Shown: piece by piece, positions 11,149 to 22,884 of the stretch
Layout: every line of letters begins with the position of its first letter
Numbering within the stretch: position 1 is the stretch's first letter
DNA from: Ixodes scapularis
Lineage: Eukaryota; Arthropoda; Arachnida; Ixodida; Ixodidae
Length of the DNA: 64,000 nucleotides
Assembly (NCBI RefSeq): GCF_016920785.2
Contig: NW_024609884.1
Coordinates: 38,049,035 to 38,113,034, forward strand
Reading direction: 5' to 3'
The notes under the pieces: generated by a model
The model's database searches: none
Told to the model about the DNA's origin: nothing
The model's input: only the letters and a program-made list of their open reading frames with translations
Program-made: the position numbers and the translations under genes

Positions 11149-13030
11149 CTACGACCCAAATTGCTTAAATCTGCACCCGAACAATGCATTCAGGTTGGTT
11201 GCCGTAGTTCCCGAAACTAGGTGACAGTGGGATAAACTAGAATCGAATAATGCATTATAAATTATAAGTTTTACCCTAGTTAGCAGGATATTGCCATGCT
11301 TGTAAAGAACAGCTATGGGATTCGCGAGTTTAAGAGTAAGGTTTTGAATATAAGATTCCATAGCACACGTTCGTAGAAAATCACGTCTAAAATGTTTTGC
11401 AGTATTTACAAATTCAACCTCAGAGCAGTTCAATCATTTTACGGTGGTCATTTCACACGGTACCTTTTGGTTTGAAAACAACTGCTTTTGTTTAACTTTT
11501 ATATATTTTTGAAGCATTTAAGGCAGTCCACCTACTAAGCTTTTCAAGGCAAATGTTTTCATCAAAACCTAGCTTGTCAATATTATTCGCTAGAAATAGA
11601 CTAGCATCATTAACATAGATTACAGATGAGGTATGACTTGCAAAAGTGACTATACACTTAATAAACATGTTAAAAAGCAATGGCCCTGAAACACTACCTT
11701 GAGGTATCCCTGTCCGCACTTCTTTCAACACTGAATAATACCTGTTTATTTTAACAGTTTGCAGCCGACAGCACAAGTAGCTTTCAACTAGAGCTAAGAA
11801 ATTATCTTCGATTTTTATAAAAATCTAATTGTTTTAGTAGACTTTTATGATTTAACTGGTCGAAAGTTTAAGAGAAATGAATACAAAAATCCCAACGTAA
11901 CATGTTTGTTTTCTATATTATTTAAGATAATTTCTTCTTTTTGTAAAAGGGCAAGTTCAATGAAGCGATCTTTTCAAAAGCTATAGTGAGATCGGTAAGG
12001 ATCAAAATATTTTCACAAAAATTTTTCAGGCTATCATGAACCACTCTTTACGGGCCCTTCGAAAAAATGTGTAAAATTGAAAATGGTATGTAGTTGGGCT
12101 GGTTATTTTTATCTCCGGTCTTTTACAAAACAGATCTCTTTGCAACCTGCATATCATTAGGAAAAAGGCCGGTCGAGAGCGACATATTAAAAATATGTGT
12201 GAGGCAGGTTATAATGGTGTCAATAATGCAGACTGTCGGCTGCAGCTACATTCCGTTAAAGTCGTTACATTTGCTGTGTTTGAGGTTTAAAAACATCGAA
12301 CGTACTTCACTCACCTCAGTAAAAACTCAGTCAATCTATTATCTTCTATAATAAGTTCTTGCAAAAAGTTTTCCTAATCATTTTTGTCTAAAATTTTGTT
12401 CATTTTCTTCCAGATAACGTCACTTCAATTTCGAATATGAAACATTTTGTAGTAATATGAAGCTTTCGCTCTTCTGTACAAAAGGGTTGTCTCATTTCGA
12501 CACGTTAAAAAAATAAGCACATCTAAGTCTTTTGTACGCAAAAAGCGCACATAAAGATTGTTTCCCTAAGTTATCTTATTTAGTATATCCTTGGTAGCCC
12601 ACGGTTTTCTAGACTTTTTTGGATGGAGTTACCATCCGAGATTTAAAGGACTCTATATGTGTAAAACAAAACTCATAGATAAAACATTCGTAAGCTTCAT
12701 CGGCCGTGTTCTTTGTGAGTTCAGTTCTCAGTTCTCAGATTCTACACTAAAAAGTTCTACATCAGCAAACAGCAATTAATTTGAAGACTGTCGCTGATAT
12801 TAAAACGAATTGCACCCGCGAAAATCAGGGCTCGGGTTATATTTGTGATAAATAAGTTCAGTAACGTTTCTTTCAGTGGCATGACACGAATGGAAACAAA
12901 TATCATAAAAAATATGGGATTGAAACAAAGCAGTAAACTCAACTTGACAAGCGGACGTACAATACATATCTATATCAAAAAGGACCACCTAGAATTAAGG
13001 GGAAGTCAATATCACCAACAAACTGAAAAA
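11149..13030 (-). pseudogene. Degenerate LINE ORF2 (endonuclease + RT)
   Basis: Read on the minus strand from 13030 downward, several frames give ordered pieces of one LINE protein. First comes the tail of an apurinic endonuclease (TR-tolerant block, LFITN, then ISDSLQIN in place of SDHlpIn; 12757-12942). Next is the linker KPWATKDILNKIT (about 12555-12625), then IFNMSLSTGLFPNDMQ followed by a KTGDKNNQPNY block (about 12060-12220). Next is TGIPQGSVSGPLLF (about 11690) and a corrupted active site YVND instead of YADD (about 11610). Last is a C-terminal segment with CHLVSGTTATNLN (about 11190-11240). Stops and frameshifts occur throughout, so it is dead. It resembles the Jockey/CR1 group. Confidence 0.85.
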
Positions 13031-13238
13031 CTAAAAAAAAAATATCAAAAAGAATGCAGATGAGTCACCATTGGAAGGCCTATGCATTACAGCAAAAACA
13101 ATGTTTCGGCGTTTTTAAATGAAGTAACTAAAAAAAAACGAAATCGTAGGCATCCATCTGGATCCTAATTTATTGTAATTATCGAGTACCGACAAAACAA
13201 TATCAGAAAGCTCCTATTTACTGCTAGAGTGACTCCAG

Positions 13239-13414
13239 GGCCGGCTTGCTAGAATTGCGGCTCAGCTGTGACTGGGTGAAAGAAACCACCCTAAAGGCTG
13301 GGGCGCGCGAGCGTCTTGGGACGCGGTTTGAATCCCGCTCAGCTCGTCCTCTGGCTTTGGCAGTGCTTGCTTTCCCCCAAGCCCAGCCAATACGCTGTTT
13401 CTAGCAAGCCGGCC
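13239..13414. repeat. Short palindromic element, copy 1
   Basis: The ends GGCCGGCTTGCTAGAA and its reverse complement at 13399-13414 bound about 176 bp. The inner parts also pair loosely (CTGGGTGAAAG on the left, CTTTCCCCCAAGCCCAG on the right). The loop region carries GGTTTGAATCCCGC (13325-13338), which resembles a polymerase III B-box. A second copy in opposite orientation lies at 15152-15327. No clear target duplication is visible. Confidence 0.8.
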
Positions 13415-15151
13415 CGGATGAGTGCCATTGGAGTACATTTCGAGAAACCACGAACACTAACCAGATTCCTAGAAACGTGAAACACATCATTCGGGGAAAA
13501 TGGTAAAATAATTTTATGTAAAGCAACGTGACTACTTGTTAGACCACGTGTCGTGGTCGATTACCAAACGTCCGTGACCCAATAAGGAAGGTCGCGGAAC
13601 GATTCTGTCTACTTGACTGTTACGGCTCCCAAGGATCACCATCAATAATTATAAAACTAAACAAAGGAATCAATGATTAGCCTCTAAAAGCAAACAATGC
13701 ACCCAGGCTTACGATTGTCACCACGCGCCTATTGATTTCAGCAGTATCCATAGCGTAGGCGTTCAAAGCAAACGGCTCCGCCTTTTTGAAGCCCGCTCTC
13801 CAATTTACGCGTCTGAGCGCTTCCCTTAGCGGCCGCCGTGGCGCCGCGAGCTCACCCATTGAACGCGCCGGGGGAGCATGTCGGTGAGCGGCTGGCTGAA
13901 ACGTAGCATTGCAAGGTAGACTGTCGAAATTTTCAATTTTGGGGGTTTCCTTATTGTACACCAAGCTTCTAAAGATCATCCGCACGATGTTTGTAACACC
14001 TGATCGAGTTGTATGCCTCTGATTGCTTAAGGGTGCTATTCAAGGCGCCAGAACGTCGGTTTGTTTACATATGTTGCGGTGAGCGCGCACGTTTCATGGC
14101 GTGGGTTTGAGGTTGCCTTAGTGTTCCTCCCCACCATATGTAGGGCCATGACTGTGACTGACCGTGATCGGCTATTTGAAAACCGATATATCCGCGTAAA
14201 GATAGAAAGGGCTTTTCAGTTGATCTGAATTTTGCACAGAGCTGTGGGCATCGCGCGGCGAACGCGCCTGCAGTTGATGACGATGATAGCGGTCCGATCG
14301 ATGCGCCAGGAAGCAGAATGAAGGCGCTCGCTCTTCTGAAACCGAAACCGAAACCAGATCGTGAATCGCTCCTCTGTGTTTTGGACGTTTTTTGCGTTTG
14401 TTTGCGCAGTTACTCACTTTTCAGTTCTGTGTTTTAGGAATGTATACAAGCGTGAATAAATGAAAATCTAGGTTAACATTTTAAATTCTTGCCTTATAAC
14501 ACTGTTAATACTTTTTCACGGTAATCGCGGTTTATACATGAGGTACTAACGTCTATATGTAACTCTTTTTTTTTTTTTATCGATGTTTAATTCGCAGGGG
14601 CTTGCTGAATCTCCCGTTTTGATTACAACTTTACTGTATCGGAGCGGCGTTTCTTATCCGCAGGCCCCTAGATATCATGTCGCTGATGCGTTATTTTAGT
14701 AAAACCCTCTCTGGTAGTAAATAAAAAAAAAGTAATTATATATATATATATAGATTTTTTTTTTCTTTTAGAGTAATGCTTTTGCGCGATCCAGAGCACT
14801 GTCAAGTGGTACTGTTTACCAGATTCGTGGTTCTTGGTTGACGCGAAAAAGGACTATTAGCTTTTTTTCGAAATATGTAGAATATGTGAACAGTTCTGGC
14901 AACTTCAGGTGGTAAACAGATTGTGTCCTCTCGTAGATGTGAGCTAGCGCTCAATGAGCTAGCGCTAAAATTTTCTATTGGCTTCGGTCAGGCGGAACCT
15001 CGACTGAGTATAGAGCGGAACGCTCTTTCCAAGAATTCGCAATTCCCTTGTTTTTGTTGTTTTTTTTTCGTCTTACACAGATAAATATACAGTCACCATA
15101 TCAGTGTGATAAAATTTACCCCCATGTGGCACCGTCTTCTCTGGGAAGCCT
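13415..15151. other. Stretch without supported genes
   Basis: No gene is supported. A GC-rich patch lies at 13740-13880. A tandem GAAACC motif repeated three times occurs at about 14338-14356. A short TA microsatellite is at about 14734-14752. A direct repeat of GAGCTAGCGCT occurs at about 14941 and 14956. Confidence 0.45.
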
Positions 15152-15327
15152 GGGCCGACTTGCTAGAAAGAGGTCTCAGCTGAGAATGGGGGAAAGAAAG
15201 CACTGCCAAAGCCAGCGCACGAGCTGAGCAGTACTCAAGCCGCGTCTCAAAACGCTCGCGCGCCCCAGTCTTTCCAGTGCTTCCTTTCACCCAGTCTCAG
15301 CTGAGGCGCTGTTCTAACAAGCCGGCC
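15152..15327. repeat. Short palindromic element, copy 2 (inverted)
   Basis: In reverse complement this segment matches 13239-13414 almost end to end, including the loop phrase GGGGCGCGCGAGCG and the terminal GGCCGGCTTG. Its own ends (GGGCCGACTTGCTAGAA and TTCTAACAAGCCGGCC) form imperfect inverted repeats. The B-box-like motif of copy 1 is changed here. Same length, so the two are independent insertions of one small non-autonomous family or an inverted segmental duplication. Confidence 0.8.
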
Positions 15328-15530
15328 TTGGCGGTTAACTCTAGTAACAGTAAATAGTTACAAAGCACCGACGTCGTGTTGAGGTTGACCCTGTCGTGTG
15401 ATGTGCGTGGTTTACTTGAATTCTACTCAAAAACAAAACACTAACTAACCAGCGCTGGTATGAAGCGAGGCTGTGTGTTTTTGGTAACGCTTCAATTAAT
15501 CTGATTGTCTTGGCCTTATTTTAATGTACC

Positions 15531-16028
15531 GGGTGTTTCAGTGAAGACTTGCGAAAATTCCTACCAAAAGAGTGATTAAGGGAAAAAAAATTTTCGGGAA
15601 CAAACTGCGATACACGGTGATCGTAAGATATTGCAAAAAAACAAAACAACACACACTTGCTGCATAATTAACTACAATATACTAATTAACTTTCTAATTA
15701 GGGAAATAAGCATATGGTTGTCATTAGAGACTTGCTGAGCGTCATCAGAAACCATTTAATCAGGTGCGAGTCTGGCGATAAGAAAATGCAGATGATATTC
15801 TTATCATTCTCGTTTTCGCATCGCTAGCCTTCTTTCTGCTGCACCAGTGGTCACTTTAGCGCGCTCTCGCACACCACACGTGCTGTAAGTCTTCTTAATG
15901 GTGACTGGCTTAGGGGTTTTCGATAACGATTAGCAAGTTTCCAATTCAAACCAAATGTTTTATTTTCATCAATTAGAATGTGAATGAGTAACTTTTGGTT
16001 AATTATGTAGCTAATCATTTTTTTTTTG
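15531..16028. repeat. Diverged foldback relative of the 6.7-kb element
   Basis: It starts with TACCGGGTGTTTCA. The block at about 15662-15752 (TAATTAACTTTCTAATTAGG, then GACTTGCTGAGCGTCATC) is found in inverted, diverged form at about 15898-16008. The same phrases occur in the foldback at 6708-7380 (TAATTAACTTTTTAATTAG, CTTCCTGAGCGTCGTC). The right terminal repeat corresponding to TACCGGGTG is missing, so the copy appears truncated at its right end near 16028. Confidence 0.65.
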
Positions 16029-17473
16029 CATTTTTTGACGTCTACCGTGGCTGGCAGTGTGTTTCCGAAAAGTGTTTGTTTTTCTTCAACAGCCCTGTTG
16101 GTAGTAGCTTTTGAAAATCTTTACCTAAACACGCGGTATTTTCACACGTGCGATTTAATAAACGAACGAAAATTGCATTCCAAGGACCCTTCGAGGCCCG
16201 TCTGGTTTCTGTTCGGTTACAAATTAACTTTGCCGGGAGTCCATTTCAGCGGGCGCCTAAATTTTGTTGAGAGGAAAATGTAGATTCGCATTCGTTTTCT
16301 AAATATTGCGGCATGTTAGGAAAAAGCAGAGATGCGGAGAAAAAAAGCAAATATGCATCTAGTTGGAGTTCAGCTCTGGTCAACGGGTCAACCTCTCCGT
16401 ACTTCGTCTTTAGAACCAAGCTCAGACAGAGGTAAGAAAACATTTGGGTCCGCGAGCTCTGATGTTAAATAAGCGCCGCCCCCCTTTACTTTTTTTCCCC
16501 ACACAAACACACACACTGGATCGCTTACATCAGTTGGAAGTGTATTCAAAATGTTATTTTCGGCAAAACACTATCCGAGTGCTCGGACTGAGTGCTAGAC
16601 ACATCAAATCAGTACGTTGTGTATTTTGGGTGGCACAGCTTGCGCACTAACATAATTGTAGCCCTGTCGAAAAAGAAAAAAAAAAGAGAGAAGCAACGGT
16701 TATTTAATGTTCTTTTTTGCGAGATCCATGTATGACACCACTACAAAACTAAACAAACAATTAGAGCTTCCACTGACTTGTTTTAAAGGCATTGACGTGA
16801 TCTGCTTTAAAACAAAATGCAGGGTAAGTAAATGAAAGTGTGAAGATCACCGAATCTTGCAGATATTATCACCATCATGCTACAAGCTTAGAAGATAGCA
16901 AATCCACTGTATGGAAATCACCTTAGATATAATTAAAAACATTGGTAAATGCAAAAAAAAAAGGGGGAGGGAGGGGTCAGTTCACAAAGCTCGCTGTCGA
17001 AATTAAGCTATGGCGTTCGTCTGTTTGTGATGCATTATAGGCGACACCAGCACACACACACACACACACACAAAGGCTATGGGTGCCTTCTCTGTTGTCA
17101 TATTTTTTGCACTGTTGCCGCCTATTTTTGTGTTCTCGTTTCTGAATAATATTGCAAAACAACAAATAAGTTTTTTTTTTTTTTTGTAGTTTGCACTGCG
17201 CTTGAATATGCAGCATTCACAAACTTTTTTTTTTTTTTTTTACAATTACCGCAATTTTAAACAATGGCCTGAGAGCGTTTACGAAGGCTTCTTTTGTAAG
17301 ACTTCGTGTTCTCACACCCAAACGCCTAGCTCTTTTTTTGCATTTTTATTGGCTCGTTCTTTTTTCTGTTTTGGCACTACTTATACGCGGGAGTCGGTAA
17401 CGGGAGCTCTTAACCAGCGCCGACTAATTTTGTGTCGCAACGGTCATGCGTGTTTTAGACTAGCGTCTAGTGA
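16029..17473. other. Stretch without supported genes; (CA)n
   Basis: No gene is supported. A (CA)n microsatellite lies at about 17049-17072 and long T-runs occur at 17170-17186 and 17225-17242. A GTAAGT after CAGG at 16812 looks donor-like but has no coding context. Confidence 0.5.
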
Positions 17474-17645
17474 TGCAAAACTATCGATAAATTGACTATC
17501 GATACTATCGATAGCTTTTCCAAAAACATCGATAGTGTCGCAGAACAATCGATAGTCGACTATCGATAGTTTTTTGTACTATCGATGGTCAGATTTTTGC
17601 CGACTATCGATACTATCGATAGTACTATCGATAGTTTTGCACCTT
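17474..17645. repeat. Palindromic array of CTATCGATAG motifs, block 1
   Basis: The block opens with TGCAAAACTATCGATA and closes with TATCGATAGTTTTGCA, so its ends are inverted repeats. I count ten ATCGAT hexamers inside, most within TATCGATA or CTATCGATAG. The motif is itself palindromic and is joined by short spacers such as GTCG. TATCGATA is the established DRE site bound by DREF in Drosophila, and CGATA is bound by BEAF-32. Whether any tick factor binds here is unknown. No protein is encoded. Confidence 0.85.
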
Positions 17646-17824
17646 TAGAGCGAACACAGTTGCCGCATTGCCGCCTCGCCTCTCTTCCTTCCCTCTTCGC
17701 CCAAACTCCCGTCATCGTCGTCACTGAAAAAGTTGGGATGGTAAGTGCTCGGGCTAGTTGGTGTTCCATTTGAAAAAATAAAGCGAGAAAAAGAAAAAAG
17801 GGAGCGACGCAAACTACTGGTGTC
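17646..17824. other. Spacer between the two ATCGAT arrays
   Basis: GC-rich to 17740, then A-rich. ATG/GTAAGTGC near 17738 is a good donor-like sequence, but there is no supported exon. Confidence 0.4.
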
Positions 17825-18070
17825 GCAAAACTATCGATAGTAAACCGGTGACAGTACTATCGATAGGTTTACGATAGTCGACTATCGATAGTTTCCCGAT
17901 AGTCGATTAACGATATTTTTCCGATAGTCGACTATCGATAGTACTATCCATAGCTTTTCGATAGTACTATCCATAGCTTTTTGATAGTCGACTATCGATA
18001 GTACTATCGATAGTTTCTTTACTATCGATAGTCAGATTTCTGGTGACTATCGATGCTATCTGTAGCTTTG
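17825..18070. repeat. Palindromic array of CTATCGATAG motifs, block 2
   Basis: This block begins CGCAAAACTATCGATAG and ends with a diverged CTATCTGTAGCTTTGCA, the same terminal pattern as block 1. I count eight ATCGAT hexamers plus several one-base variants (CTATCCATAG, CGATAGTCGATT). The repeated phrase GATAGTCGACTATCGATAGTA occurs near 17920, 17980 and, shortened, 17870, suggesting internal tandem growth. It is more diverged than block 1. Confidence 0.85.
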
Positions 18071-18775
18071 CACTACTACTAGCATCTCGTAAACATCCAG
18101 CGACGGCGTCTCTGCGCTTGACGAGCCTCCCAGAAGCCAGCAGATTCCTTACAACGCGCATGCTAGACGGGAACAGCAATAACAAAACAATGCTGAACAA
18201 TGTAGAAGTCATTGCGCAGCTCTTTCTTTTTGTTCTATTTTTTTTTTCGATAATAAATTGTGGTAAACAGCCGGCAGAAATTATATTAGCCATTGATGTA
18301 GGCGGCAACCATTGTATAACCATAATACTGTACTCTGAACTCGAATATTGACCCCTGAACATGCAGTTTCTGACAATAGGATGCTACCTCCGAGTTCGTT
18401 GTAAACTCCCGCGTCATCAGTTCGGATTGGTTGATTTCAAATTCTGGGCAGCGGTTCAGCTTGTCAAGCCTTTCGAGCCCGTCCTCTGCCCAAACAATTA
18501 TTATTTCGCTTATTCCTTGACGTCCGATAACTGAACAATGGAGGAACGCTTGGTAAAAGCCGGAGTTGATCTTTATTATGATCAAATCGTTGACAGCTCA
18601 TGTATCCCGTTATGGTAGGCCTAGAGTCACTGGATCTTTTAGGTAGGCCTTCCAATTTTGAATTGACGTTTCATTCGCGCGTGGAATCGATCCCACCCCG
18701 TCTATGAAGTCCTAGATCCGAACATGGTTTAACATAATGTTCTGGTAAACTTTGGACCTTTGTATGTCGAAAATA
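18071..18775. other. Stretch without supported genes
   Basis: Open frames of up to about 130 codons overlap on both strands and include translated ATCGAT repeats, so I do not regard them as genes. Nothing else recognisable is present. Confidence 0.4.
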
Positions 18776-19160
18776 TAAATATTTATTTATTTATTTTATT
18801 TTGCCCCAAGGGGCTCCTGAGAAGGGGGTAATCACCTTACAATAAAGTATGTTTCTTGTAATTCTATTAGAAGAAGGACATTTCGCTACTTCTTGTATAT
18901 ACCTACTTTTATTCAAAAGCCTGAACATATATATACAATATTTGCCTCAGAACGACTCGGCGTCAGTTTTGCAACATTCCAAAATATGCATGCCTGCATC
19001 GTTTAATGAGTACGTACTTAGAGTTAAAATATCCTTGCAATGCCCGAACCATGACACGGTCATATTTCCATGTCCGCGTCTTTGTGAGATGCAGCCTATA
19101 CTTCTCTGAAGGAGAGAGACTGGAAACGCAGCGGTTTGGAGGAACGTACACAATACATGC
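18776..19160 (-). mobile_element. Possible LINE 3' end
   Basis: On the minus strand the sequence runs into GCCCCTTGGGGC followed by AAAATAAAATAAATAAATAAATA at 18776-18808. A C-rich/G-rich clamp followed by an AAATA tail is the same arrangement as at the 3' end of the plus-strand LINE fragment at 22335-22395. The upstream sequence to about 19160 could be its 3' UTR. No RT motif is recognisable, so the assignment rests on the tail alone. Confidence 0.4.
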
Positions 19161-20637
19161 GCAACTCTCTCACGGGCAAAAGAGGCACTGAATGTTACTG
19201 GGTGTAGATTGCTGTATTTTGGGGGTCGTAGTAATTCTCGTAAACTTCCTTACTAAAATATTAAACTGGGTTAGGTGCTTCAGCATATTGAAGAATAAAT
19301 AGTGCGTGTCTCTTTTTCGTCTCCTGGTGTGTCTTTCGTGCCACTACTGCTTATTTGGTGTTCCTTGTCTAGTGATGACACCAAGTTAGAGTCTTTGACG
19401 AATTGTACCTGCGCCCTTATACCCTCATTCTCCAAGCAGTCGGCGCTACCGTTCCTCTATCGCCTTCAAAGGCAATTGCTCATTGTAAAATGTTCGGAGC
19501 TCCGCGCACTGCATAGAGCTGAATTTGCAACTCTGATCACCGACTATTTCCCTCCGTCACCTATTGATCATACTTATTGGGCACAAGCATTATATAGTTT
19601 ATTGGCCTCATACCCATTGCACTGAGAAACCACCGAACTGATCGGACGCCATACTGCTCAGACAGCCTCGTTTTAACACCATCCTCTAATTGAAACCACC
19701 CTGTTCTTGCGGTTTTCGAAGCCTCGTCTGCTTTCTACCCGCAACCCCATGAATCACCAGGAGGGACAGGAGAAGCGAGGCTCGTCATCGCATCGGCAGC
19801 CGGCGCAGGGACGGTGTGGCGCTCCACCCTCCCTGGCCTCAAGGCTGCGAGCCAGACGTCTTCACCGAGCTTATATGATAACGACGTCGGTTGGGCTTGA
19901 TTTGCGTAGCGGGCGCGGTTGTGGCATGGCCGGCGTGGGAGGATGGCCGTGGGTAATGGATGGCGCCTCACTCTGGCCAATTAGGGCCGGTCAAGCGGGA
20001 CTTAGCCCCTGAATATTTGATGGGGCGCCGGCCGCCGATCCTCGAGGCAATTACCCTGGGAGCGGGGCCTCAGTGCCGCCTGTAATTGGGCATTCCGTGG
20101 CCCGCCCGGGCCAAGACGCCGCTGCTGCCACGGCTTAGATGTGCTTAGGTTCGAAGGAGAAGACAGAGAGGGATTGTGCTCCGGCGGCGGTGGAAGCAAA
20201 GTAGATTGCAGTCGTTCGTCGTTAACATAAAGAGCTGCCCGCTCTTTCTCTGGAAACAAAGGCGGAAGGGGCCAGTTGCCCGTCGATCGGCTGCTGGAGG
20301 GCTCTTCTTGGCGTCGAAGGGAGCCCCATGTTTCCGGCCTGTAATGGGAGCTGACTTTTACGTGCCGCAACTTGGGCCTTGCGAGACGCTGTCGAGGACT
20401 GCCTGTAGTAAGCAGTATACACTTGGGTCTGATCGCGCATCCACTGTCAGCGCCGATGCTTCGGCCGTGGGTCCAACCGTTTGTTCGTTGTCTTTAGTTG
20501 TCCTCTTTTCCTCGCTTAATCGTGTCTTTGATCGTCAATGACGCAGGAAACGTTCCAAAAGTGGTATCTCCTTTCCTTGCACTTGTTGTACAGTTCGGAA
20601 ACTTTTTGCTTATTCGAGGTATGCTCGCACCGGCGGG
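19161..20637. other. Partly GC-rich stretch without supported genes
   Basis: The part from about 19700 to 20450 is GC-rich and opens frames in most registers, without domain matches. Between 19975 and 20100 several TAATTG/CAATTA cores lie in otherwise GC-rich sequence (CAATTAGGGCC, GGCAATTACCC, TGTAATTGGGC), which could be a cis-regulatory patch. That is speculative. Confidence 0.4.
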
Positions 20638-20679
20638 AGTGACAAGATGTGAAGAAAGACCCTTTCATATCTTGTCACT
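20638..20679. repeat. Small perfect-stem hairpin
   Basis: AGTGACAAGATGTGAA (20638-20653) pairs with TTCATATCTTGTCACT (20664-20679) with one mismatch around a 10-nt loop. The stem is about 16 bp. It is shorter than an animal pre-miRNA, so I call it only a hairpin. Confidence 0.6.
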
Positions 20680-21519
20680 ACTCTGGTAAGACAGAACCAG
20701 GGTCTTGTACTCCTGATTAGATTACTTGATTATCATGTCTGCCAAATGCCTCCGTGCCGCCTCTCACCGCTTCTCACCGCCTCTCACCAGCTCGCGCGTC
20801 GAGCTTTACCGCTTTGCACCCGTGTGCGAGGAGCAGCAGGTGACCTGGGTGAGCGCTTGGGTTGAATGCGATAGGCTCGAAAATTCTGCTCAGAAGTGTT
20901 CCAAGTCTACCTTTTTTGGTCTTGATTTTAGGTTGATCTCCAATTTTAAAAACTACTACAAAGTAAAACGAAACGCGGGTCTTTTTAGTAATAAATGCGG
21001 TAGTCAAGGTAGTTTCCGCTCAGCTGTCGATCGAAAAAGCAGCGAATTTTGACTTCACTCTGGTTCCGACGCGCTAAGATGCACTGTCAATACTAAGACA
21101 CCTGTGTAGGCTTTAATAATATTTGCGGGTGGTTGTTTTTGCAGTTTATAATATTGGAGTAGGTTTTTCAAACTTGGAAAGGGGGTGCGCATTTTTATTG
21201 ATAGACATACTTTAGCTCATATCTTGGTTTTTGCAGTCAATTTACAGAAATTATATTTACACTGCCAGATAAAAAAACTGGGAGTGGAGAGAGGCTTTAT
21301 CCCAACTAAAGTGTTGTGCTATGATTAATATTGCAGCAATTTTCGCAGTACCCATTTTAATTAAAACCTAGTCTGACAACCTTATTTCTAAAGATAAGGT
21401 GTTGTGTTCCTTTCGAACCCTATCTATTTTTACTAGAAAAGGTAATAAGTAATACGATCCTGTAAAAAAACAACCTCAGTTATTATCATGGATGAACTTA
21501 TTTAGCGATGAAATCACTT
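20680..21519. other. Stretch without supported genes
   Basis: There is a short tandem of CGCCTCTCACC-type units at about 20758-20790 and an AT-rich second half. No supported gene. Confidence 0.45.
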
Positions 21520-22395
21520 TTTGCTTTTCGAGTGATGTGCTATTTGTACATGTCAATGAAAAAAACAAAACTACTAGCATACACTGCTCTGGTTAGGCCA
21601 AAGTTGGAGTATGGATCTATAATTTTTGAACCCGCATCAATAAATGACTGGCTAGAATCTCTTCAAAACAGGGCAACTCGATTCGTACTCAAACAATACG
21701 CACCTGTAAGCGTCACACAACTTAAAGCCTCAATTGGCTTACAAACACTTCAGCAGAGAAGATATCTTGCTGGGCTATCGTATTTCCATAAGCTCTTTCA
21801 CTCTTCAACTGAATTTCACGAAAATAACGTCATCCCCCCCCCCCCCCCCCCCCTGTATCTTTCCTCGTCATGATCACCCCAACAGAGTCCCCATATTCCC
21901 TTCGCAAAAACTAACTTGTATAAATTTTCCCCGCTTCTGCAGGCCATAGACGACTGGAACGGGTTGGCAACGAAATCGCACAGTCAACAAACTATGCCAC
22001 GTGTGTCTCAATGTTACGTGGCTCTTTATCATGACGTCTATTTTGTTTTCCTTTTCTAAGTTGCACGTGTACGTTTGGTACCTTCATACTTCCATTTGTT
22101 AATTTCACCATCCCTGAGTAAGTCCTTTCTATAAGGTTTTCCATGTACCCTCGTTTTAGTAGCACTTGCAAACTTCTCCTGTATTACTTTTTATTCATTT
22201 AGAAATCATTACATGCCGGTGTGCGTGAACATGCACCATGTTACGCATTATTGAGTTCTGTTAGCGTCATTTTGTTTCCTTTTATATTGTCATACAATTG
22301 CAACATTGTACGACTATTATGACATTCCATGTACCCCCTCCTATGTAATGCCCCCTGTGGGCCTTTAGAGGTAATTAATAAATAAATAAAATACA
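21520..22395 (+). pseudogene. 5'-truncated LINE fragment, RT C-terminus and 3' UTR
   Basis: The frame to 21873 encodes the C-terminal part of a non-LTR RT: a YTALVRPKLEYGSIIF block, then LQNRATRFVL and LQTLQQRRYLAGLSYFHKLF. These match the post-RT region of CR1/L2/Jockey-group ORF2. A run of 20 C at 21834-21853 shifts the frame. After it, YLSSxxDHPNRV and an AIDDWNGLA block continue in other frames. The 3' UTR ends with GCCCCCTGTGGGCC and an AATAAATAAATAAA tail at 22378-22391. The RT core is absent. Confidence 0.85.
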
Positions 22396-22884
22396 AGATA
22401 CACGTCTTCAGAACGCGTGGAATTTAAGGTATTATACTTATTAGACACAACCGATCAATATTCCCAGTTCAAATAACAATCTCATATGTCGTTAAAGATT
22501 TTTTTTTTTTTTGGGGGGGGGGGGTCTTTTTTTGGACATCTTGTTTAAGCTCTGGTATGTGCATTATGTGAAAGATTTGAACGTGTCGCGCTCGTTCTAT
22601 AGTTTAGCGAACCGGAATCGGTGCGCCGACAGCTCGCGTTAGTTGTACCGCAGCGCTACGTCGTATTCGCAATTTCGCGCCCGGTAGGTTTTTGCCGCGT
22701 GTGAAAGCGTGGCCAGTTAAGTGTGTCACACTTGCCTTTGTTCGCCTTAGCTTCCACTCACGACCGTATGAACTGAGCTTTCGTATGTCATCCGTCTAAG
22801 TAAAACCGTATTTCGTGTCATCCTCGAAGAAATTTTCTCTAAAGGTCGTTCGGGTGAAATTGTTGATAATACTCGTGCATGTTA
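22396..22884. other. Stretch without supported genes; T/G run
   Basis: A T-run followed directly by 12 G lies at 22501-22524. A CpG-rich patch at 22585-22700 has no supported exon. Confidence 0.45.

Noticed and set aside
14338..14356. Triple GAAACC resembling an interferon-response element
   Set aside because: Too short and without gene context. A chance simple repeat is as likely.
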